Positions 47,402-59,023 of a stretch of 64,000 bases of DNA are shown one piece after another. A program made the translations under genes and the position numbers. The stretch's first letter is position 1. Every line of letters begins with the position of its first letter. The notes beneath the pieces are model-generated. The model was not told where the DNA came from. It made no database searches and worked only from the letters and a program-made list of their open reading frames with translations. The stretch covers positions 57,968,611 to 58,032,610 of the forward strand of contig CM070548.1 of the NCBI GenBank assembly GCA_036346405.1, given 5' to 3'. The DNA is from Phyllostachys edulis (lineage: Eukaryota; Streptophyta; Magnoliopsida; Poales; Poaceae).

Positions 47402-49710
47402 CCTGCTGATGGATCTTTGAACATGAGATTTAGCGATTGGCAATCGAGGAAATATTGCTTGGCCAATGACTTGAAATTATCAACAATATCAACTGAGTTG
47501 TGTTGTGGTGGGCGCAATGGTGAAGAAATCGAGATAGATGAGAGACCATTCAAGAGGGAGTCAGGTTCAGATAAGAAGCCTGGGTCACCTATCAAATCGA
47601 TTAGATATTCCCTGGTATTGAAAACAAAATAAAGTCAAGAACTGAAAAAGCACCATCTACATCCAGAGACATTGACGGCTGGAACATAAACAGAATATAG
47701 GCAACATTGAATAGATAAATTCAGTTAAAACATGGTAACATTTAATTGGCCTCTAATCACAATGAGGCCAACTTTATGCTCATGTATGTTCAGTCTCTGC
47801 AAAACCATCTACAAAGCCACTATTTATGCAAATCACTCATGCAGCTGAAGTGAGTTAAGCATACACTTAGATCTTTTATTGTACGGGTTTTAGGATATAT
47901 TTGAAGAGAAGTTGAGCAGTAAAATAGTTACGTTAGATGTCCTGACAAGGAACCTTGGCAACATAAGTTTCAGCTATCTATTTTGTAATCATCATCTTTG
48001 TAATAATTCGTGATACTCACATAACCTAGTGGTAGTCTGGTAGAGCATAAGGTTCTGGTTGTTAAGGTCATGGGTTCGCCATAATCCAAAATGTATCAAG
48101 AGTGCAACTCATTTGATCAGAATCACAAACCTGTCATGGCCAAAGCGCACCAAACAAGAGGCAGCACCACCAGCTTTGCAATACTTGCATCCCCTCACAA
48201 CTCGACATGGGAGATTGATAGAATCAGCTAGGGTCTTTTTTTCGAAAGAAAAGAAAATACGATCAAAAGAAAGATTGGATAGAGAAGAATAGGATCAATG
48301 AAGAAGATGAAATAGAGAATCACATACAAATTGATCTTTCAAAGTTGTGCATCTTATGTATGCTTATGAGTGGATCAATACCATTAGCTTAATAATAATA
48401 ATTCACTATCTTAAGTTTTTCAGAGAGAACAAGAATGTTGCACTAGAGTTTTTTAAATCATTAAAGCAAAGATATGATTGCAATGCTAACACAGAAAATC
48501 CTACTTCGCCTGAAAATATTGCCACCGGGGATGAAGAACATAATGGCATGTCAAATTGTCTATATCTGTTTAGTACATAACTGCAGAAACAAGATTACCT
48601 TGAATAGCAACGCTCGGTGCCAGCAAAGACCAGCAGATAACTTCCCAATCGGAAGCACAACAGACCCTGAGCTAATCTTCAGGAACCCGACGGAGTCTCT
48701 CCACCGGGGACCCAACTTGTGTTCTTCGGTCGATGCTACTGAGCCCCTTCAACATTAATGGGATACATGTAAGACAGAAAGCCAATGTACCAGGATGACA
48801 CAGGCAATTAATTGCATTATCAACTCACCCCATCTTCGCGGACACAATGCCAGCAAGGCGAGTGGCGATTTCCTTGGAGTCAGCACAGCTCCGAGAAATG
48901 TCAATAGCCGTGCTTATCAGCTGCCTCATGTCATAGTCCGTCACCTTATCTATGAGAACCACCTCGATGGAGGATTCGGTGGGATTCACAGCCTTGAGGG
49001 ACTCGATGGAGGGCACGCGTCCGCCGTCCTGCACGTCGTTGCAGAGCGTCCATATGAAGGGATCCATCCCCTGGATTAGGTAGAAGCCGTCCGGGATCTT
49101 GTCGGAGTAGGACAAGCTGCCGTTCACCTGCCACGTCACGCGGTGGTCACTCGGATCACTCAGACATTTGTCAAATTTCTGGTAAATTGATGGGTAGAAA
49201 GGGAGGGAGATTTGTGCAGACCCAGAAGCGGCGGGAGAGGGATTGGGGCGAGCTGGCGACGTGGTGGTGGTGGTCGGCGGCTGATGAATCGAGGAAGTTG
49301 GGGTCGGCAGCGCTGGAGGCCTCGGAGCAGAGGCGGAGCGCGAGGGCGAGCTGGAGCTGGTAGGCCTCCTCCGCCTGCTGCGCCCAGCTCTTGCTGCTGC
49401 CGGGCGGCCGATCCGGGTCGCCCTTGTACTCGGCATTGGCGACGGTGGAGACGGAATAGGATCCCTCCCCGTCGTCGCCGCCGACGCTGCTCCCGCTGGA
49501 CGGGCGCTGCAGCCGCAGCCAGTCCGCCACGCCGAGCTGCTGCGGCGGGTCAAACGAGGAGACGTCGTCGTCGGATGCGGCTGGCGGGTAGTGCGGCGAG
49601 CAGCCGTCGTTGCTGATGCTGGTGGGAGGCGAGGTGGCGAGGAGCGTGTAGGCGGCGGCCGGGGTGCGCCTCCCGCCGCCCGCCGGCTCGGGCCACTTGG
49701 CGTCCTTCAT
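42838..49710 (-). CDS. Raf-like MAP3K, EDR1/CTR1 group
   Basis: Sixteen exons in transcript order: 49222-49710, 48829-49127, 48599-48746, 48131-48234, 47403-47611, 46481-46631, 46286-46401, 45996-46036, 45536-45604, 44322-44422, 44126-44210, 43870-43968, 43505-43573, 43280-43411, 43024-43118, 42838-42934. The total is 2304 nt, 767 aa; all introns are GT-AG and all phases fit. The N-terminal half has the EDR1 domain (EEAYQLQLALALRLCSEASS, SYSDKIPDGFYLI, then a Cys-containing CRVVRGCKYCKAGG segment). The kinase domain spans about 497-765: P-loop IGAGSFGTV 503-511, Lys524 in AVK, HRDLK 620-624, DFG 640-642, APE 665-667. All catalytic residues are present. Such kinases act upstream of MAPK cascades in ethylene, defence and cell-death signalling. 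Probably the rice locus called OsCTR2 (from memory). Confidence 0.95.
44492..44925 (+). mobile_element. 434-bp solo LTR in MAP3K intron 9, TSD ATATG
   Basis: Starts TGTTATGGAGAAAGGCG and ends CGACCACAACA. It is flanked by ATATG at 44487-44491 and 44926-44930. A TATA-like CTATAAAAGAG lies near 44755. Size and ends suit a small Copia-type LTR. It lies in the intron between exons 9 and 10. Confidence 0.88.
45006..45276 (-). mobile_element. TRIM-like miniature LTR retrotransposon
   Basis: Two direct repeats of about 75-80 bp (45006-45086 and 45203-45276; minus strand TGTTGAAG...AACTTAATA) flank a 116-bp centre. Immediately beside the right copy is GCTCTGATACCA (45191-45202), which on the minus strand is TGGTATCAGAGC, an initiator-Met primer-binding site. 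LTR-PBS-LTR with no ORF is the TRIM/SMART layout. A clear target duplication was not found. Confidence 0.75.
45357..45574 (-). repeat. 109-bp tandem duplication spanning exon 9 splice donor
   Basis: Two copies (45357-45465 and 45466-45574) differ at only a few positions. Each contains the last 37 nt of MAP3K exon 9, its GT donor and about 65-70 nt of intron 9. The copy nearer the exon's acceptor (45536 donor) is the one that forms the complete exon. The other is a decoy donor at 45427/45426. Confidence 0.92.
47359..47402. repeat. (TG)n(AG)n microsatellite at exon 5 donor
   Basis: A compound dinucleotide repeat (47359-47384 TG, 47385-47402 AG/GA). On the transcribed strand intron 5 begins GTCTCTCT... 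and runs into CACACA, so the splice donor itself is the first unit of the repeat. Confidence 0.95.
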
Positions 49711-49811
49711 CTCGCGCCGCGCCGCCTTGGCTTCGCGTGCAAGCTGCGGCAGCTACCTACTCATACTCATCTAAAAGTAGTTGTACTATCTCGCGGTGGT
49801 GTGGAGTTTTT

Positions 49812-50155
49812 GGAATTTTTTTTATTAAATAATCTTTTTTAAAATTTTATTTTAAAGTTAACTTTCGACGTACTTTATTTCCAACTTTTGATCACGCCAC
49901 CACCTATGACGTGACAAAATAACACTGTCACGCTAGGGCAAACTCTTGTCATACCATGGGTGGTGGCGTGACAGTGTTGTTTAGTCACGCTACGACTAGT
50001 GGTATGACCAAAAGTGCTATTTTGCAGACTTATCCTGTGGCGTGACAGCGTTATTTTGTTATGCCATGGCAAAGGGGTCAGATTTGGAAATAAAGTGCGT
50101 CGAGGGTTAACTTTAAAATAAAATTAATAAAAGGTTAATTAATAAAAAAAAGTTC
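49812..50155. mobile_element. Long-TIR foldback element upstream of MAP3K
   Basis: About 344 bp. Terminal inverted repeats of about 80 bp match between 49812-49895 and 50076-50155; the best part is TTTTATTTTAAAGTTAAC near 49846 against its complement near 50105-50123. The centre holds further direct and inverted copies of GGCGTGACAGTGTT-type sequence. It has no ORF. It looks like a non-autonomous TIR/foldback transposon, possibly MULE-derived. The exact edges and target duplication are not certain. Confidence 0.65.
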
Positions 50156-51240
50156 AGAGTTTTGTGTGATTGGGCCGGGTTTTTTTAATCCAATTATTTG
50201 TTACTGTGAACTTTCGAGTGACAAATAATCAAATATTTCTTTTTTTTTGTTTTAGTGAAACTAGCATTTGATCCAATCAAATCATAAAAATAGCATCGCG
50301 GTAGGTTAACCAGACGTCATATGGCACCTGTAGCGCACCTATATCGCAGCAGGTTGATGCCGTGCTTCCAGGCCGCTACAAGTACCTATCGTGCTATATG
50401 ATCGACGCATGTACCTGCGTGCTCTCAAATGGTTGTAGGTACGTGTTGCTGTGAACGTACCGCACGTCCAGACCACGGTAAGTTTACTATCATACTTCCA
50501 GACCGCAACAAGTTTGTTGTCGCGCTGCCACCTCATTCCTACCGCGTTTGGTGGCTCTTGCCATGGTGCGAACGTTTTGTCGCGCTTCCAGAGCACTGCA
50601 TGTGCTTGTCTAGTCTGTCGCGGTGCCATTTTTGCAATTTCGGTTGGCCGAGAACTAGTTTTTACTAAAACAATAAAAAATGGGTCAAAATCGCCAAAGA
50701 CTCGCTGATGTGGCGATGCTCTTTTGCGTGCTTTTTGTTTAGTGATTTTTTTTGAAGTAATATTATTTTAAAAGAAATTTACAAAAATAAATAACCAATT
50801 TTTTTTTTATAAAACTATGCTACTGTCACCATTTGAAATAGTCAAATTGTCCTGTCACCGTTCCAAATGGCGATAGTAGCCTAGAGAATGACGACAGTGT
50901 CCCTATCACCAGTTGAAATGATGACATAGCCGTATCACCACTCCAAATGACGACATGACCATGTCGCCATTTCAACTAGCGACAGGGACGTTTTCCTTTT
51001 TTTTTTTACTGTTTGTGTCGCCATTTTAACTAGCGACAGGGACCTCTACCTGTTTTTTTACTTTCTATTTCGGACCGCATATTTTGTGGACAAATAACAA
51101 TGATATTACAAAACATTTAACATAACGTCATCACATTTTTTTGTCGACAAATCACAATGATATTACAGAAAATTCAGCGCAACGTCCTCACATATTTTGT
51201 CAACAAATGACATTGATATTACAAAACATTAAGCACAATA
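50156..51240. other. MULE-associated noncoding region with repeats
   Basis: 50330-50610 has degenerate units around CTTCCAGACCGCAACAAGTT. 50820-51047 has at least five units of the form GTCGCCATTTCAACTAGCGAC with small changes. No gene is present. It probably belongs to the terminal region of the MULE on the right. Confidence 0.45.
50820..51047. repeat. Palindromic GTCGCCA...GCGAC repeats
   Basis: Five or more imperfect units, each built of TGTCGCCATTT and its near complement, spaced about 30-45 bp apart. Confidence 0.7.
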
Positions 51241-53079
51241 CCATCACTTAATTTTTTGATAAATCAAAATGATATTTACAAAGCATTGAAAACCACATAT
51301 TTCAACAAGACGAACCTTTCTCGTGGCCGCGACCTCAGTGTCCACCCTATCGACCGTCTTGAGTAGGGTGATCGAATGAGTTTCCCGCGGCGCTGTCCGG
51401 ACTGCCGATGTCTCCTTCATCCTATGGATTTCTTGTAGGGTATTTCTTGAAAGTGTGCCCAGACTCCCTGCAAATGGAGCATTTCTTCGTACGATGTCCG
51501 ACTTCTGCTTCGTCCATATCATTTCTAATACGTCGTACCTGTCGCTGGCCAACCTTTCCCTTCATCTTATCAATGTTCGCGACCTAGATAAGTTGCTCCT
51601 ATGTCGGATGACTATTGAAATGGTCAACCACGTCATAACTATACAACTCTGCACTCTAGGTTTGTATCACCTCCCCCTTGTTGAAATAATCAGAGAGGTA
51701 CTGTCCGAGAGGTTGCGCCACCGTCGAACATGTAGCCATAATAAGTGAGTAGGGCCTATGCAGAAGAAGAGGCTTTGTTGCAAGTTCATACGCAACTAGC
51801 GCAGTGTAGCGTGCACTCGTGGGTGATTCTCTCGCGGTTCGTCCGGCGACGTCCTTTTATCCCTACACAGTATCTTGAAGCGAAGCTCCCTTGTGCTCAT
51901 CTTGAATATCCGGTGCATCTCACCCTTCTTGCTCTTCTCCTCTATGTACTTAGTGATCATGGCGGAGTACAGTACTCTATCATTTGCCATGGCGAGCGAC
52001 GTGTTGTTACTTCTGTCAACAAAGTAATTTGTGGTACTGTGAAGAATTGTCTCCATAATACCAACCAAAGGGATGCACCTGGCGCTGAACATGATCCAAT
52101 TGTACACCTTGGCTAGATTGGTTTTTATGACACCATATCGAGCACCACCACTGTCATGTAGCAGCGACCACTTCTCCTTAGGCTCGTGCTCAATCTAGTC
52201 CGAGAAGTATTTCACCTTCGCCACCGTCTTTCTGGCCACACAAGGACCATCTGTGGGTAGTAGTGGCAATGTTTTGGGGGCCTAGCCAATGCTTGTAGCG
52301 GGCCTTTTCGTTGCCTCCCTTCTGTGCGTCAAGGTCTGCTCATCCAGAATATTCCAGAGTACACCAAACTTTCGTTGCTGGTTCTAGTTGCACAATCGCT
52401 TGAACAGGTTTATCAAGTTCTTGTTGCGGAACTACTTGTAGAAGTTTGCGTCCAAGTGCCTCATGCGCCACCTGCTCTGCAAATCCGCCCATGAAAGTGG
52501 TTCGTTCTCTCCTCGTTGTAGCTGAGTTATTGCACTCAATAGGCCCGTATGCCGATCATGTATGACGCATACGTTAGGACAACCCTGTACAATAGAAATC
52601 CTCAAATTTCTCAAGAACCACAACCAGTTGTTCGTGTTCTCGCTTTCAACGAATGCGAATATCACGGGAAAAACTTGATTGTTCCCGTCCGTCGCTATTG
52701 CAGTTTGTATCTGGCCCTTGTACTTTCCAATCAGGAATGTACCATTCACGCACTAGATTGGATGACAGTACCAAAATGCATTGATGCATGGACCAAAGGC
52801 GAAGAATGCTCGCTTCAGTACCCACTTATTGCCCCACTTCGGATGTGTGGAATCTTGAATGTTGACATGAGGGTCGGGATTCCTGTCTAGTATGACTCAG
52901 AGTTGGCCGAGGAGGTTGTGGTAGGAGTCATCGAATGTACCGAACCTTGATTTCAATGCCTTATGTTTTGCTCTCCACGCCTTGGCATAGCTGATTGTGT
53001 ACTAGAATCTTGCCTCAATTGCCCGAATGATGGACCATGGCTCTAAATCTAGATTATCCACGATCTCACCGTACATGAT
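51241..53079 (-). pseudogene. Mutator-like (MULE) transposase, dead
   Basis: Minus-strand reading from 53079 down: MYGEIVDNLDLEPW, a stop near 53005, then FAFGPCINAFWYCHP, a stop, NGTFLIGKYKG, and VFPVIFAFVESENTNNWLWFLRNL with CVIHDRHTGL (52432-52749). This is the MULE transposase core (PF10551-type). The DGTFL motif's first catalytic Asp reads Asn here, while the later Asp of the DRH motif remains. Beyond 52432 the frame is broken repeatedly, down to remnants of a zinc knuckle near 51460. The upstream end continues at 56815-56847 across the solo LTR. A second element has cut it at 56848. Confidence 0.8.
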
Positions 53080-56000
53080 TGTAACATCCCAAAGTTTCGA
53101 TTTTGGTTAAAAATAAAACTTAAATATTTTCCTTGAATTTCTGTTTTATTAAAAGATTTTTCCTATTTATTTTAAAGGCAAAATAATTTATTTGCAATTA
53201 TAAATATCAATGTTAAGTTGCAAATATTTTATTCAAGTCCAAATTGTCTCAGGAAATTTATTTGATTTTTTCTAGAATTTTTGGGCTATATTAACTATTT
53301 TCTAAAAAGCCTTTTGCCTTTTTGGTATTTCTTTTAATAAAAAAGGAATCAAAATTCCTCCTTTGGCTTTGGCCGAAACCATTTCCTCCAGCCCACTTCT
53401 CCCTCCATCCGGCCTGCTCTGCTTCGCAGCCCAGCCACCCGCACCCTCCCGGCTATCGTCCTTTTACTTCCTCCTACTCATCTTCTCTCCCCCCGTACAC
53501 TCCGCCCACTCCAGCGAGCGCCACAACCACGCCTCGCTGCCGCTCTACCCGTGTGCCACGTCGCCGAGCGCTAGCTCCTCCCTCCCCCGCACGCCACGCG
53601 ACACCCACCTTCTACCGCTCGCACTCACAAGACCACGCCGCCTCGGCGCCCTTGCTCGCGCCACACCCGTGCTTCCTTCTGCCCGCGGCGCCACCGCCAC
53701 CGAGCCGCTCACCTCCCCTTCCCCTCTATTTAAACCAGGGCAGCTCCTTGCTCCACCCCCTTCTCCTTTTCCCTTCACACGCATCCCATTCCCTTCCTCG
53801 CCGAAAGCACCGACACACAGCCACACGCCCGCCACTGCTGTTCCGGCCGACCCAAAGCTTCCCTTCCCCCACCGACTATGTCACAAGGTGCTCTAGGGTC
53901 CCAAGAAGACTTCCCCTCTGTTGATTTCGCATTTCCTCAACCGGAGCGCCTCCCTCATGACGAGCTCGTCGAGCCGCCCCAGGACGCCGCCGCCAGCCCA
54001 GCTCGGTCGTCCTCGGCCCCCTTCGACTACACCAGAGAGGTCCTCGTGCTCTACTCATGCCCATGCGCATGCCATTTCCCCCGTCTTGCCACCAGAGACG
54101 CCACACGCCCACGCCGCCCGTGTGCCGCTTCGCCCGCGCGCACCGCCACCGTGCCGCTTCGCCGACACCACCACCTTGTGTCGCCTCCTCGAGGTCCCGG
54201 CGGTCCATTTTGGTCACCGGCCGAGCTTCTCGCACCCCGCCTCGCCGTCGGCCACCCCATGCCCCGAGCGCCGCCTCCTCCCCTGTTATCTCTCTGTGTC
54301 TTCGTGTGTGTGTGTTTGACTAGGTGACTCTGGGAGTATGTATAGCAGTGTTTAAGGCTAACAGTAGGGTTTAGTTAAAGGATGATCAATAGATCATTTC
54401 AGTTAGAAGTTATTAAGTCAATTAGTGTGTTATTATCAGTTAGATGAAAATGACAGTGAGCCTTTGTACTTTGAAGATAGAATACACTATGATCTATTAG
54501 CTGTTTAGGGACTACTTAGCCAATAGTTGTTCATCTAGCATTTGGTATGCCTTAGTAAAGTGATAAGTGTTTGGGGGAATCCTTTGTCCAATTGGAAACT
54601 TATGACTATCAGTGGGTGATTAAAATATGTCAACCATTGATAAGATAAGTAAACAGTTAATCAAGCAGGTAGGCCCAATCCATATTAGTTAAGTAACATT
54701 GGTGGCGCTCCTAGATGGAAACCAAGTTAAGGTTGTTAATGTTACTAATAATTAGGACTTCACTCTTTGGTACCAGTTAGACTAAATTAGTGCAAGGGGT
54801 TGTTAGATACAAGTTTGTTAGAAGGATAAGTAGAAATGGTTAGGATTTAGTAAGTGGGTTACTATAATCTTCAACATCGGTTCCAGGGTTAAGAACCATT
54901 TAACCATTAGCTTATCACAACACTCACTATCAAGAGTGACCCAGAAGTCAGCATTGTTTCATCCTAGATCCTGAAATGGAACATTCTTGCATATTCCATT
55001 TCTATACTTTCTATCATTTCATGTGCTCGCAATCTTCCGGACGTTTGCTCTCCCTCATATGAACTCCGATTATGTCGATTCACATTTCTAAATTCATATA
55101 AATTTAGTATCTTTCTTTTTGTTCTAATTTGATAATTTTTGGATTTTATTTGGAATTGTTGTATTTATTTGGCTCTTTTCGCTCATGTAGAATTCGGCAC
55201 TTCCGAAGAATTCTCGGACCTGTCGACCAAGCATATCAAACCTTCAACGAAGGCAAGTCGTAGACCTTTGATCATGTCGTACCCATTTTATAAAAGCATA
55301 TTGTTTTATATCAGTATGCATTGCTATTTTTATATTTATGGTTTTCGGGAATAGTTAAATACCTACTTGACATTATGACTCCTTGAATAATTGTGAATGA
55401 CATATTGACATGTACCCTTGGACACCATAGGTTGGGTAATCTTAGTTGGACATTATTGTAATACCAACATGGGTGCCTATTATGCTTAGTCATGCTTTAG
55501 TTATGCGATGGTCTCATGATCACATGATTCAATGATGGTAAATTTGACTTAATGATATATGAAATTATGGTGCGATGCCACTGTTGTGTAACTGTGGTGA
55601 GAAGTCACAGTTGTGTCAATTGTGGTGCGATGCCGTCGTTATTAAAATTTGTTGTGCTATGGCAATGGATGTCATTTGGCCAGGTTGAACGAAAAATGAT
55701 TTATACTCGGACGAGTGGTCGGATAGTAAAGGAGGAATGCGCGAAGCACATGGGTTGAGGTAGTCTCGCTTGAGCAACCACTAAGGACTTAACTTTGTGC
55801 GCCATTGATCTGGGCCATACCGTACAACCACATGTCTAGGGTGGGGTGGACCTGGCCAACTAATTAGCAATGTTTTGATTCGATTCTATTTTGGTTGTTG
55901 AATTGGCGCAAGAGGGGCCTAGAATGGTGAATCCTTAGCGAGCAGAACCGGGTCAAAATAGAACTTTGTAAAGGCCTTGTCACGTGCTCTAGACTGCTTA

Positions 56001-56809
56001 CCTAAGGTAGTGAGCGGTGGTATCGACAGATGCCAAACAAACTAGAGAAGTCGTGTCTTGTGGGTAAAGCTGTACAACCTCTACAGAGTGTAAAACTATT
56101 CGAATAGTCGTGTCCCCGGTTATGGACAACGCCTGGTGATTTCACACGAGGGGTAGATTTTCATAAAAATGTTGGAATGGTTTGGTTGGGATTGTAGTGG
56201 TTAGTGTTGGTTGATGGTTAGGAAGTGATCATGGTTGTTCGCTAGTTGATTCAAAGAAAATTGTTTACCTATGTATTTAACCTTTTAACTTGTGCTTTCG
56301 ATCTATTTACTGTATTTACTATCAATACTGCTTTCTACAAAATAGCCATAAAGCTATCCTTGTCAAGACTTGCATAAATACTATTTGTACACATTTTTCT
56401 ATGACTTGCTGAGTACTTTATGTACTCATGGCTATACGTCATTTGTTGATCAGTCACAGAGAAAGAACCAGGGAATGCAGAGCTCTTTGAGGAGGAGTAC
56501 TTCGAAGACTATGCGAACTAGGTCGCGTTCTCCACTCGATTGCCTGTGGGCATGTCAGATGGCTACCACAAGTTGTTCTATTCCGCTGCAGGTTTACTCT
56601 TTTGTCTTAAGCCATGCATGGCAAACTCTATAAAACTTTGACCATAAGGTCCGTTGCTACTAAATAATATTAATTTGTCTGCTTTTTGAATATTTTTTCG
56701 TATGGTTATGATTTCATCAATGATATCACTGTGTGCACTAACTACTGATCCAAGGACTAGTGCAGATATACACAGAGGGTCTCGAATCCGGAGATCTGGG
56801 GTCCCGACA
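53080..56809 (+). mobile_element. Large gypsy solo LTR, 3730 bp, TSD ATGAT
   Basis: Starts TGTAACATCCC and ends GGGGTCCCGACA. It is flanked by ATGAT at 53075-53079 and 56810-56814. Plus orientation, with a TATA-like CTATTTAAACC at 53726-53736. Same family as the minus-strand copies at 19262 and 36932. It sits inside the MULE transposase, whose reading frame (GFIANIM to MYGEIVD) resumes across it once one target copy is removed. The Pro-rich ORFs at 53322-54327 are internal. Confidence 0.9.
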
Positions 56810-56814
56810 ATGAT

Positions 56815-56847
56815 GTTCGCTATAAAGCCTGATGACAGGTTCGTCGG
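56815..56847 (-). pseudogene. MULE transposase, 33-bp upstream stub
   Basis: A sliver of the MULE reading frame trapped between the solo LTR and the right Tat-like LTR. It encodes LSSGFIANI-type residues that join the frame at 53079. Confidence 0.65.
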
Positions 56848-57556
56848 TGTTTTAGAACCGATCTTACGTAATGATTGTTTGATTCGGGGGGTCTCCAAGA
56901 CTCAAATCATGCAGAGAGAATGACACAAAGATTTTTATACAGGTTCAGGCCTTCTCTGGAGAGAATAATAACCCTACTCCTGTGTGGCTATATTGAGTAT
57001 GCTGGTGACAGATCAAGAGAAAGACTCAAGTCTAATGTCTTATGCTCATAATTGCCTCTCCCTTGCTGTCTGCTGATTCCGCCCTTTATATAGTGCTCGA
57101 AGTGGGTGGCGGTCCAGTCCAAAGGGCGCCTCAACGCTTCAGATGATGAAGCAGTTACTGGAGATTACTGCTGGAGTAGTAACGTCCCACGTCGCTAGGC
57201 GGTTATCATTAGGGCAGAGAGTTTAATCGTGTAATTATTCCAGAGAATAACAGCGTATACTAACTACACCCTAATCAATTGTGCCTACTTGTCTGCAACC
57301 TCAATCAATTATAGGGTGATTGTAGCTGACCTGGTTGTAGAAGGACTTACGACCACGTGGTGGTCGTAGAAGGACTTACGACTATGGGGTGGTCGTAGAA
57401 GAACTTACAACCATGAGGTAGTCATAGAAGGTCTTACGACTCCGGCTTCTCCCTTATGAACATTAAGGGGTATACTCAAAAACCTTATGATGGTATTGTT
57501 ATCCATAATAAGAATTACAGATAAATAATTAAATGAGGATGATTAGATCCTCATCA
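56848..57556 (-). repeat. 3' LTR of right Tat-like element
   Basis: 709 bp. The minus strand reads TGATGAGGATC... to ...CTAAAACA. It contains a four-unit palindromic array (57334-57440). Confidence 0.7.
57334..57440 (+). repeat. Palindromic 29-bp-period array in LTR
   Basis: Units of the form GTCGTAGAAGGACTTACGAC start at 57334, 57363, 57392 and 57421, exactly 29 bp apart. Diverged single units follow near 57602, 57702 and 57733. Confidence 0.9.
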
Positions 57557-57990
57557 TCTAACCCCCCCGCTTCAAGTGAAAGTAACTTACTTGGAAAAGG
57601 AGTCATAGATGATCTTACGACCAGAAGGTGATCGTAGAACGGTGGTTGAAGGAAAGACTTTTCGACCGGTATTTTATTTGACCAGAAATAGACTTGGTCA
57701 AAAAGGTTGTAGGAAATCTTACGACTACAAGGTGGTCGTAGAAAATCTTACGACTACAAAGTGGTCGTAATATGGTTAATTGGAAGTAAAACCTTTCCGA
57801 CTGATATTTCATTTTACGAGAAATAGACTTGGTCAAGAAGGTAATTTCTCTTGAGGTGTAAAGACAGACTCGGTTTTTTCGAACAGACAAATTAAAGAAT
57901 CTCAATCGACTCTCATAGACCTGTCTGTTGGAGCGGTTCTCGAAGAGGTGGTAACTGTTGGGTTGCCACGTCTTTAACTCAAGTGTGCAG

Positions 57991-57999
57991 TTATAAAAA
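57991..57999 (+). promoter_or_regulatory. TATA box of antisense ORF
   Basis: TTATAAAAA, about 145 bp before the ATG at 58143. Its position matches the TATA box of the left copy. Confidence 0.5.
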
Positions 58000-59023
58000 T
58001 TTACCGTGGGTGTGATTCTAGGGTTCTTACTTTTTCCCCAATCACTCTAACTGTTCATCAAGCTCTTGTATTCTCCACCGCCAACCAAGCCGTACACCCT
58101 CTAGAGACCTTCTCAAATCCAAATCTCCCTCTCTTGAGAAAGATGGCCGGAACCACCTCCCAGTGGGCTGAATCGAAGATGGATGCGGCCAAGATGAAGG
58201 CTTTGGTCACCGCCGAGAAGATCCCGAATGAAGAGTTTGTGAAGTGGATTGAGGCTGCTGGGTAACATTGGCTGTCGGGGGAGATTCGGCAGATTCTCGT
58301 CTTCTGGGCGTACTGTGAGTGTGGCTTTCGATTGCTTGCTCACCCTTTCCTCGCACTCGTACTCGAACACTTTGGGGTGAAATTGGTGAACCTCGTTCCC
58401 AATTCAATCACAATGTTAGGTGTGTTCGTATACTTGTGTGAGGCTTACCTATGGATTTCGGCCGACTTGGAGCTATTCAAGTATTTCTACAGGATTACCA
58501 GAATAGCGGGAATTGTCGGTAGCTGTGGTCTGAAGCTCCATGACGGGAAGTCGAAGGAGTACATTTAGATGTTCACCCAGTCGTCATGCCCGGGATGGAA
58601 GAAAATGTGGTTCTACTAGGAGACGACTAGTGAAGACAGCTTTTCCTTTGCCGGGAAGTCTGCCGAGAAGATTTCTTCTTGGGATTCGACTCCCAAGGAT
58701 CTTGGCCGGATCGCCCCTTACATTCAAGCCATCAAAGACTTGAAGGAAGAGGAGCTCACCGGATGGCACGTGGTGAAGGATTTCGTCACGCGCCACATTA
58801 GCCCTCTGAAGAAAAGAGCTCATCCCATGTGGAGGTATTCGAGGCCAAAAGACCTGGCCATAGATTACGAGAAGGGTAAGTAAATTTAAAACTTAGCTCT
58901 CTTTATGTTGATTTTGAACTTGGTTATTGAAAGTTTATTTACTCCTGTAGATCTCTCACAAGCGGAAATTGATGCTCGAGTCAAGCTCGTTTGTGAGAAA
59001 TCCCCGCCACCCAATGTGGTGGC

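Noticed and set aside
47360..47632. ORF starting in the TG repeat
   Set aside because: It is antisense to MAP3K exon 5, and its start is microsatellite sequence.
49212..49616. Arg-rich ORF opposite MAP3K exon 1
   Set aside because: It is an antisense shadow of a GC-rich exon that has a consistent frame and splice sites on the other strand.
53322..54327. Long Pro/Ser/Arg-rich ORFs on both strands
   Set aside because: They lie wholly inside a solo LTR with clear target duplications, are C-rich low-complexity, overlap each other in several frames and show no domain.
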